Assembly (NCBI GenBank): GCA_027924585.1
Contig: BSBM01000764.1
Span: 683,501 to 747,500 of the forward strand
Direction of reading: 5' to 3'
From: Larix kaempferi
Lineage: Eukaryota > Streptophyta > Pinopsida > Pinales > Pinaceae
Length of the DNA: 64,000 bases
Below are positions 56,302-64,000 of this stretch, one piece after another; the stretch's first letter is position 1, and each line of letters starts with the position of its first letter. Both the position numbers and the translations under genes were made by a program. The notes beneath the pieces are model-generated. The model worked only from the letters and a program-made list of their open reading frames with translations, did no database searches and had not been told where the DNA came from.

Positions 56302-59082
56302 CTACCACATACCCCACAGGTACACAATGTTTTGGTTATATGATTTTTGCATTGTTAATACCTCGGCTATGTCCTTTATTACACTTGGGTATGTGCACTG
56401 TGTATGCAAGACTGTGATCAGAACAACATGGAGCCTCTTTTTTACCCATTATATGAATAAGACTCCGAATCTCTTAAGGCTAACGCACCCCACCACATGT
56501 ATCACTCCAAAACTAGCATATAGACTCTATTCACCCTCTATTTATAATGCATATGCCAGTATTCTCATTGATAACCATAGGGCCCCCCTTCATGGCCTTG
56601 ATGTGCCATCAACATTATCCCCGTGAATAACAGGTTCCCCAATGGGTGTGCGCACCAATGCCATCCCCGTCATCAATTGACACCCATGATGTAGACCCCC
56701 CACAAGTCCTACGAATCCGATGAAAATTGAAAATACCCACTCTTAGAGTATCATATCATAATTGTGCATTTACTCCACCAAGTAGACATTCATCAGATCC
56801 CTCAGCGCAGGTTACGAGAATGATTCACAAATCCCCCTCATACCTCCATGAGCACTTTGACATTTGCAATCCCCCTTGTATCATCACCTCTGCAAAGACA
56901 CATATGTGGCCCCCACACTTAGAAGCAACCATTTCTATTCAGTTATCCCACAAGCATATACTGCATATCACCGTTTCCTGTGGAACCTATCTTCGCGTCT
57001 CCAAAATTAGCCCTCACTTCATCATTGGAAAGTGTCCCCCGATCCACTCAAAACTGCAGGGACTCCACCCATCATCAAATCGGTCCCTCGACACACACAA
57101 AATTGTGGGGACCCCACCAACATTCCTTATGTACAAGCAGTTCCTGCATCACATCACATTGCAAGAACGCCATATTATTTTGGCAGCAATCCATGGTTGC
57201 CTTTGATCAATGTATTTCAGTCTACATATGTTCAACAGTATTTGTTTTGTTGGTTACCATTACCCTTCATTTTGCATCTCCATCAATTCCATTTCATTTG
57301 TAGTTTGTCTCCGTCAGATTCAATCTGTACCGTTCTGAAAGGAAAGTTGCCATCCCCACTCCCCATGTTTACATCGATCAAAGGAAGTTAGCCACACTGT
57401 GATGGATTGTGTTTATGTGTCACGACGTACATATGATATCCCACCATACTGTGATAATTAATGTCACCATCTTTTCTGCATTGATACTGTGATGATATCC
57501 TGCCACACTGCTCTAGCCGCCCAATGCCTACATTGAAACTTAAAGTTCAAACTCTCTGTGTTTGCCAGTTTGGAGCTCTGTTTTCTGTCAGGACCAAGGT
57601 TTGCTTTTGCTAAGGTGGAACCGAGAAGAGTGTTGGGTGGGTAGAGCAGTAAGATTGGTTTGAAGAATCAAGCATATAAATCTAAATCTGTAACAGAGCA
57701 TGCTTATTCAGCCTCTGGGCTAAAAACCATATCTTCCATGGTTGTCAAAAATCAATGCAATGACAGTTTCAAGTTCACAGTAATTTAAAGTCGCTGAACG
57801 TTTTAAATTCTTCAGATTTCCTTCCACCCTTGTCTGTCTTCTTCAGATTTCCAGAATTTATTTCTAGAATTCTGGGTAGTTATCTTCTTACAGTCCATTA
57901 ATATGAATTCACATCGTTGTATTTGCAAAATCGTGCGTTACTCATTACTGGGCTAAATTAACGGAATTAACAGGTTTAATGTCGATTGCCGCCAGCTTGC
58001 ATACGTTTTCTGTCTGGTGATGTAGCGTATTATTTTCATATATTCCATATTTTTTTCTGCAAATCCTCTAGCATTTGGCTAGGTTTGTTGGAAAAAGATA
58101 ACCACAAATGAACTCGGAAAATTGAAACCTGTTTTTTGTTTTTAATATCATTTTGTAGTTAATATTCACTATAGGATACTGATCTATGTAAACGTTATAC
58201 TTTATTTGAAATATTTGAAATTGATAATTTATGTCTTAATTTATATAATATTGATTACATTTCTTTTATAAATATATATAATTTAAGTCTTTAATTTAAT
58301 TGAATAAAATTAAGCAATCAAATAGCTTTAAACAAATTTATTAACGTATAATTGTTTGCCAATACACTATCTTGGCTAGAAAAGTCCCATGTATTGGGTA
58401 GTTGGACATGGTGTATAACTCAAATTGTTGGATGCAATGAGAACATATGTGAGTCTTGCATACAATACCAAGGCACTTAGTTGAAGAGATAAAACTGATA
58501 AAAATGTTCTTAAAATTAAGTGAATTTTAGCAGAAAATTGGTGAATAACCTTGTCTGTCTTAATTTGCAGGTTGATAATGAAGAAAATAAAACAATCCAT
58601 TAATATTGGGCATTGGTCATAAATGAATCCAATATCAATTTTAGTATAAAATTAGTGAATACTTAGATGCGGTAAACCACAGCATAAACATATTACTTTC
58701 ATCCAAGCATGAATAATAACACAATGGAAAGTATTTACTGGAAATAACAATTAACAGAGAAAGGATTACAGAATATCATAATTTACTGGAAATAATAATT
58801 AACAGAGAAATGAAGTAAATTTACAAACTGTCATTAATGAATAGTTTTGTCATCAGTGGTACAATTATATTCAACACATTCCAAGCAACAAATGCATGCC
58901 TTCCCAGGCACACCATAATGCTAATTAAAATTTAAGCAAGATACCATGTTGAAAAAGGAATTTAACAGTGATGACAATGAAGATAGTGATGCCATTAGTT
59001 GGAATGATTCTGACTGCAATTAACCAGACAAAAACATTCTTTCTTTTTTTCTCTAAAAAAAAAATAGAAACAATATACTTTT
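56302..59082. other. Unassigned: probable 3' region of the Ty3 element, then AT-rich DNA
   Basis: From 56,302 to about 57,560 the base composition resembles the preceding element, with Pro/His-rich chance frames. A short direct repeat occurs near 57,030-57,115 (CCCCGATCCACTC...CTGCAGGGACTCCACC and CCCTCGACACAC...GTGGGGACCCCACC). This could be the element's 3' untranslated part. From about 58,130 to 58,340 the DNA is extremely AT-rich. No gene, LTR border or tRNA was recognised. Confidence 0.4.
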
Positions 59083-59360
59083 GGGTCTGCTCTTCCCGAG
59101 AATGACGTGAATGATATAGCAGCTTCTACTTCGCCGAGTGTAGCACAGATCAATTCTAGAATAATCAAAGCCATGTGGCACAATATGAGCATTCCACGTG
59201 TCACCCTAGAGACTATATTTCGATATTTGAACGACAAAATTTACAAACGTTTTGCTACAAAGAGTTTGCTGTCAAGTCGAAATTCTGTCAGAAAAAGCGA
59301 GGTCGCTCTTTCGTTAGGTTGTTTCATTTTTGGGTGTTGGAAGTAGATGCTGAGGAGAAA
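59083..59360 (+). pseudogene. Duplicated fragment of the transposase-like gene's N-terminal region
   Basis: The first 65 bases or so (GGGTCTGCTCTTCCCGAGAA onward, encoding ENDVNDIAASTSPSVAQI) match 60949-61013 (encoding ENEVNDIPASTSTSVVHI) with about seven differences. The open frame continues to 59346 with RRNSVRKSEVALSLGCFIF-like residues before a stop. It is a partial copy of the gene at 60685-64000 lying upstream of the palindrome array. It could also be an alternative or former 5' exon. Confidence 0.6.
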
Positions 59361-59488
59361 GAGCGTCTGCTCCTTCCCCCAGGGATGAGTTTTTTCGGAG
59401 TAGCTAAAGTAGATATCGGCACTTTAAACACATATTTCATAGGAACATTGCTTTGCAATATTCTTTTCGTTATAGCTTGAGACTGCAA

Positions 59489-60511
59489 GAAGGGTCGGTC
59501 GATCCTTTTTCGTCTTCACCATTCTAGATATCGTTCAATTTCTAGATAAAGGTTTTCACAATTATCTACTAAACGAAGGGGCAGACAACCCTTCTTCCGG
59601 TGTTCACCATTTTAGATATAGATGAATTGACGTACAAGTCTTCGTAGGTTGAATAATTTTACAATTCCCTCATAAATGAAGGGGTGGCCGACCCTTCTTC
59701 TGCCCAGTATTGTATTCATAATAGTTCTAGAATGCAAGAAGGTTCGGTAGTTCCTTCTTTCTTTCGCCATTCTGGATATAGGTGAATTGATGGATATAGT
59801 TGTTCACAATTATCTACTAAACGAAGGGGCGACCGAACCTTCTCTTCGAAAAATGGAAGTCAGGACAAACATTTTTATATGTTAGAACTTAGATGATGTC
59901 CAGGTCCCTACTATTTACAGCGGAAGTTGAAAGTTGAGAAATTTCGACATAGCCTTCGTAGATTAAATATATTTAAATTTATATTGCAAATGAAGGGTCG
60001 ACCGACCCTTGCTGTGCTCAGTATTCATCCCTTATTCACAATTTTGGAAATACATGTATTGACAGCCTAGCATTTGTATGTTGAACATTTTTAATATTTC
60101 GTCATAAATGAACGGGCAGGAGACGCTTCTTCTTCCCAGCATTCTTTTGGTAATATTTCTAGACTGCAAGAAGGGTCGTTCGATCCTTCTTGTGTTCTCT
60201 TATTCTTGAAGAAGGGGCGGCCGATCCTTCCATTCGGAAAATTGGAAGTATGGATAGACATATTTTTATATATTATAACTTATGTTATATCTTTGTTTAA
60301 AATAAATATGATTTTTAATGTCCTCATGTTATTTTATATTTCATAAAATGCTTCTGAAAATAAATATGATTTTAATATTCCGTCATAAATGAACGGGCGG
60401 GAGATGCTTCTTCTACCCAGTATTCTTTTGGTAATCTTTCTAGACTACAAGAAGGGTCATTCGATCCTTCTTGTGTTCTCTTCTTCTTCAAGAAGGGGCG
60501 GTCGATCCTTC
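59489..60511. repeat. Array of 20-bp near-palindromes
   Basis: At least eleven copies of an imperfect inverted repeat close to GAAGGGGCGGTCGATCCTTC occur, at about 59489, 59575, 59678, 59737, 59823, 59992, 60110, 60170, 60211, 60391, 60451 and 60492. Each could fold into a short hairpin or bind a dimeric protein. GC-rich sites stand out in AT-rich spacers that contain repeated TAAATGAA, CCAGTATTC and TTCTAGA words. The array lies immediately upstream of the transposase-like gene. Function is unknown. Subterminal transposase-binding repeats are one possibility. Confidence 0.85.
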
Positions 60512-60640
60512 CATTCGAAAAATTGGAAGTCCGGATATACATATTTTTATATATTATAAATTATGTTATATCTTTGTTTAAAATAAATATGATTTTTAAT
60601 GTGCCCCTGTTATTTTATATTTCATAAAACGCTTCTAAAC
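60085..60640 (+). repeat. 281-bp tandem duplication within the palindrome array
   Basis: Anchors GAACGGGC at 60110 and 60391, GAAGGGTC at 60170 and 60451, and GAAGGGGC at 60211 and 60492 are all 281 bp apart. Both copies end with the same AT-rich TATATTATAA...TTTAAAATAAATATG block. Identity is about 90 percent by eye, younger than the other repeats of the array. Confidence 0.9.
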
Positions 60641-60666
60641 TTGATTTTTGTTCTGAACAATGTGTC

Positions 60667-61344
60667 TTGTTATTTTATATTTTAGATATCGTTTATGGAA
60701 TGGATTTTGGTACTCAACAATGTGTGGACTTGCTTTTGAATGGATTGAAAGTTGCTGAGGGAATCTCTTTTCCAGAAATAAATTTTTTGCATAATATCAA
60801 CATTAATGTCGGATGTATCATTGTAAATGTTACCAAGACTTTAAATGCAATTCTTCCATTTCCCTATCCATCGGAAGGTGCAGATACATTGTCAGAGGCT
60901 GTTGGTGGTTATATTCAATGGCCGGTATCTGAGATTGTTAACCAGATTGGGTCCGCTCTTCGCGAGAATGAGGTGAATGATATACCGGCTTCTACTTCGA
61001 CGAGTGTAGTACATATCACAACAACTGAGAATGAGGTGAATGATATACCAGCTTCTACTTCTACGAGTGTAGCACATATCATAACAACTGAGAATAGATC
61101 TTCTTTTATTATGAGAAAATTTAAGTTGTTACAAAAGTGTTCAGAAAGCAAGGATTGCATTTCCATAGGTTTGGTAACAAATGTGAGTGGGACTGATTTT
61201 GTTGGGGGATCATTTTTGGGTGACTTATCCTTTGGTGTTCTAGTGAATGAAGTGATGTTTTCTTGTATGGAATGTTCTCCAGGGTTGAGCAGTGGAATTT
61301 TTGTTGTATGGCCGATTAAAAGAATCATCGATTTTAATACATAA
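60667..61344 (+). pseudogene. N-terminal part of a transposase-like gene: two W-P modules
   Basis: The open frame starts in sequence that looks like an intron end (TTATTTTATATTTTAG, 60,669-60,684), so the exon probably begins at about 60,685 and the true start lies upstream. Module 1 ends ADTLSEAVGGYIQWPVSEIV. Module 2 (ISIGLVTNVSGTDFVGGSF to FVVWPIKRI) is similar in layout. Between them lies a peptide repeated twice (ENEVNDIPASTSTSV, 63-bp unit). The pattern hydrophobic-G-x-V...LP or FGVLV...WP recalls a domain in plant transposase-associated proteins (DUF8039-like), which is only a resemblance from memory. Stop at 61342-61344. The link to the next segment may be an intron or a frameshift. 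Confidence 0.55.
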
Positions 61345-61473
61345 ACATTGATTTCTGTTGCAAGCAATTTCAACAATAATCAATCTAAATCTACTTTGAA
61401 AGTATTAAGAGAAAATCACAATGTCAGGTTTCGTACATAAAGTTAATTTGATACATCAATGTTCTTTAAAGTC

Positions 61474-62020
61474 GTAGTATGTTGCTCGGGGAATAGTGTC
61501 AACTATTTTTGAGGGAGACATTGTACAATTCAAAGCACTAGATGCTGGTGAGTTTGGTATTTTAGTTCATAAAGTCTTCTGCAATTGCGATAATTGTGGT
61601 GTATTTGAAGGATCCCTTATAAGATGGCCTGCAAACCATTTGCTTGACCTCCATGATGTTCCTTTGGATGTTATACTAAAAAAGAAAGCAGACGAAGTTA
61701 TGGTCAACTTTTGGAATGTGGTTGAAGAATGTCCTTTACAGATGGTCCTTCCAGGTACTCCTCATTGTGAATATACATATGTTAAAGGTACTAATGGAAC
61801 AAGGCCATACAATTCCGTAAAGCGGCAAGATGGAACTAAAATTTCCGACATAAATTCAAGATCGGTACCTTACATGCCTGCAATAAATATGGGTGCATTC
61901 CTTTCAAAAATTGCCACCGAACATTGTTGCTCAAATTTTTGTATATCAAAAATTCCAGTTCAATCGATAGTTGAATGTAGGAAGAAATTTGATAGTATGA
62001 ATGGAAATTCAAAAAGATAG
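61474..62020 (+). pseudogene. Third W-P module and linker of the transposase-like gene
   Basis: After a possible splice acceptor (TTTAAAGTCGTAG, ending about 61,476) the frame reads YVARGIVSTIFEGDIVQFKA, AGEFGILVHKVFCNCDNCG and GSLIRWPANHLLDL. This is a third module with CX2C-like cysteines, most like module 2. A linker without recognised domain follows (MVLPGTPHCEYTYVKGTNGT, HCCSNFCISKIPVQSIVECR). The frame is the same as that of the DUF7869-like part, separated by in-frame stops at 62018-62020 and near 62,066. No ATG supports 61,496 as a start. Confidence 0.55.
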
Positions 62021-63472
62021 TATGTTATAAATTCTATGGGATCAAATGCTCTTGTGGCCAAAGAATGATATGACAGAAAAATAAGCTTTTTTACAATGGG
62101 ATTAGACACAAGAGACGCCTGTCAAAATGCATGGTATAAATGCCATGGGATAAAAAAGAGCACTTTCTTCAATTATAAAAGAATGGTCTTGAATGGTGAT
62201 GTGAGAGCTGTGCACGGTAACAGTGGCTTGGAAAAATTGGAAAAATCTATGGCAAACACTACTGCACTGGTAGCTATTATTAATAAAATTGTAGTAGAGA
62301 ATTCAGACAAATCTCCACATCTTACACGATTAATCAGTGGAGATGGAACAAGGACAACCTTGAAATTATTTCCCGCTAATATGTACCATGGTTTACTGCG
62401 AGAAATGGCTAACGATGAAATGAAAACAATCGGTTTGCCTCCAGTATCACAATCCTCCTTTAGCAAGGTGATGAGAGAAGATTTTCCAGATGTTAAAATT
62501 TCTAAATCAAACTCCTTTGCAAGGTGTAATGAGTGCATTACAATACAGGATAGGATTAAGGGGACCACTGATCCAGCTAAGGTGGAAAAGTTGCGAGTAA
62601 ACCAAGAAGATCATAATAAATACATCGCAAGTTGTCACCAGCTCTATTATTCACACAGGTCGGCTTCACAGAACAATCCGAAGACTTATCTCAGTATTGT
62701 TCGTGACAAAATGGATAAGTCAAAGAATTCCATTTCAAGGATGGGTAAGAAGGAAAAATATTTTAGTAATGTTATGAATCTTCCGATATCATTGACTAGA
62801 TTGTTGACTCATGGACACAATACTGGGGGTTTTAGTCATTTCAACCTCTCATTTTTAGAGATGGGATCGAATTTCACTGTGACATCCTTGGCTAAATGCT
62901 TGAAATGTCTTGAAGAACCAGTGGTTGATAAATATGGTGATTTGCTCTACAAAGGCAGAACATCTAAGCACCAATTGAATGATGCTCTATTTCAATCAGA
63001 CTCATATGAAAAGTGTTCGATCTACAGACAAGATGTAAGGCAAGATGATGTAATGTGTGTTGATGGTACTAATCAATGCATGCCAAATAGAAAACTACCA
63101 CCCATGTTGTTTTTGCAAATGGATAATTGTTCAGGCGATAACAAAAATCGCTTTGTATTTTCATTTTGATCTCTTTTAACATCAAGGAGAGTGTTTGAGA
63201 TAGTTGAAGTTGGATTCCTCCCGGTTGGACACACCCATGAAGACATAGATGGAACTTATGGCAGGTTATCAGCAAAGCTAATGCGCAAGGATATAGTTTC
63301 ACTCCCGAAAATTATGGATACGTATAGGACATGTGAAGATCAAAATTCCTTTGTTCCTTATCTAATTGATGAAATTTATGATTTTAAGAGTTTTGTGAAA
63401 CCCCACCTTTTGGATGGAAATGCCAAAATCATCAGTATAAAAAAATGCCAGTTTTTAGATTTCAGCTCATAG
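62021..63472 (+). pseudogene. DUF7869-like putative transposase core, with in-frame stops
   Basis: The longest frame (62096-63169) gives ACQNAWYKCHGIKKSTFFNY, SNSFARCNECITIQDRIKGT, then YLSIVRDKMDKSKNSI and KLPPMLFLQMDNCSGDNKNR. After a TGA at 63167-63169 the same frame continues VGFLPVGHTHEDIDGTYGRL. These blocks are diagnostic of the DUF7869 family as I know it. Candidate catalytic acids of an RNase H-type fold are Asp in RDKMD, Asp in QMDNC and Glu/Asp in HEDID. The C/H-rich F-x-x-C-x-x-C block is usual in this family. The TGA and a frameshift near 63,450 suggest decay. The function as a transposase is inferred. Confidence 0.75.
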
Positions 63473-64000
63473 ATGACATTCCAGTCATGCAATGGAAGGC
63501 ATCACTTCAGGATGAAGCTTGGTCGTCTCATGTTCATCTTTGGTGGTCATTTCCAGATGGTAGCACGGACTTGCCAGTGGGACAACCTAGGTTATTAAAT
63601 CTACAATCAAAAATTCCTTCGGAGATTGACGAAATAAAAAAGGGACTAGAAACATATATTTCATTTTGGAATCAAGGGATTGAGAAGGGAGATGAACAAT
63701 TTTGGTATCCCAAGTTAAATTATTGGGAGGTTGTACTTAAAGCTTTGGATAGTCCCTTCAAGAGTGTTGATTAGGCATCAACTAACTTTTGTCCATCGAC
63801 AAGCCATGATATTCGTAGTAGTGAACCTATAAGATTTGAACATGAAATTATGGATGCCTATTTGAAGGAAAATGATCCTACTTTGCAGGATTGCTATGTT
63901 GGACCACTGTGCAACAAGCCTAGATATGAATTCATTCCAAGAGTGGATGTTGTAAAGGGCCAAATGGTCATTGTGCATTTTGTTATTTGAAATTCACACT
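63445..64000 (+). pseudogene. C-terminal part of the DUF7869-like gene, running off the window
   Basis: It is shifted one frame relative to the core and begins FRFQLIDDIPVMQWKASLQD. It contains VHLWWSFPDGSTDLPVGQPR and FWNQGIEKGDEQFWYPKLNY, with a TAG at 63772-63774. The same frame then continues SSEPIRFEHEIMDAYLKEND and YVGPLCNKPRYEFIPRVDVV to a TGA at about 63,988. The Trp-rich segment is consistent with the C-terminal part of this family, but I recognise no separate domain. Confidence 0.6.

Noticed and set aside
1-64000. Integrated pararetrovirus (caulimovirid) sequence
   Set aside because: All RT-containing regions are in LTR elements with integrase, in Ty1 or Ty3 domain order. No movement protein or coat-protein zinc-finger arrangement of pararetroviruses was seen.

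Overview
This window looks like intergenic DNA from a large, repeat-rich land-plant nuclear genome. It is AT-rich, has no prokaryotic gene organisation, and is mostly layered LTR retrotransposons with plant-type primer-binding sites (initiator-Met tRNA, and one that fits tRNA-Asp). The retroelement proteins recall those of gymnosperms and other large-genome plants, but the species cannot be told from the sequence. No intact host gene was recognised.

Layout. (1) 1-3795, minus strand: the 5' part of a Ty3/gypsy element with LTR, tRNA-Asp-type PBS, gag, protease, and an RNase H domain directly after the protease. It runs off the left edge. (2) About 5205-24916, minus strand: an old Ty1/copia element (copia-1). 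Its gag is split by (3), a 13.9-kb chromovirus at 9525-23414 with 4.5-kb LTRs and a perfect TAAGA target-site duplication. (4) 24917-28538: an unrecognised C-terminal coding fragment and a 30-bp minisatellite. (5) 28539-36213, minus strand: copia-2, a young, structurally complete but coding-deficient element. It has 605-bp LTRs with about four differences, TSD TTATG, four tandem-repeat arrays behind the pol remnant, and 1.7 kb of foreign-looking sequence where gag-PR-IN should be. (6) 39090-45727, plus strand: a very decayed Ty3 element whose gag is interrupted by a 2.75-kb solo LTR (TSD TCAAG). (7) 48690-49293: a solo LTR of the copia-2 family (TSD ACTAC). (8) 49391-56301, plus strand: another decayed Ty3/gypsy gag-PR-RT-RH-IN. 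(9) 59083-64000, plus strand: a decayed gene resembling the DUF7869 family of putative RNase H-fold transposases. It is preceded by three tandem modules ending in a Trp-Pro motif and, further upstream, by about 1 kb holding at least eleven copies of a 20-bp near-palindrome.

Together: the retroelements are successive insertions. Perfect target-site duplications fix four events: the chromovirus in copia-1, the copia-2 full element, the copia-2-family solo LTR, and the 2.75-kb solo LTR in the Ty3 gag. Most coding regions are disabled by TAG/TGA stops, frameshifts and lost catalytic Asp residues, many of them consistent with C-to-T decay. The most unusual item is the right end (59-64 kb): a DUF7869-like gene with an upstream palindrome array that could be part of a poorly described DNA transposon. 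That reading is inference and needs the sequence beyond 64 kb.
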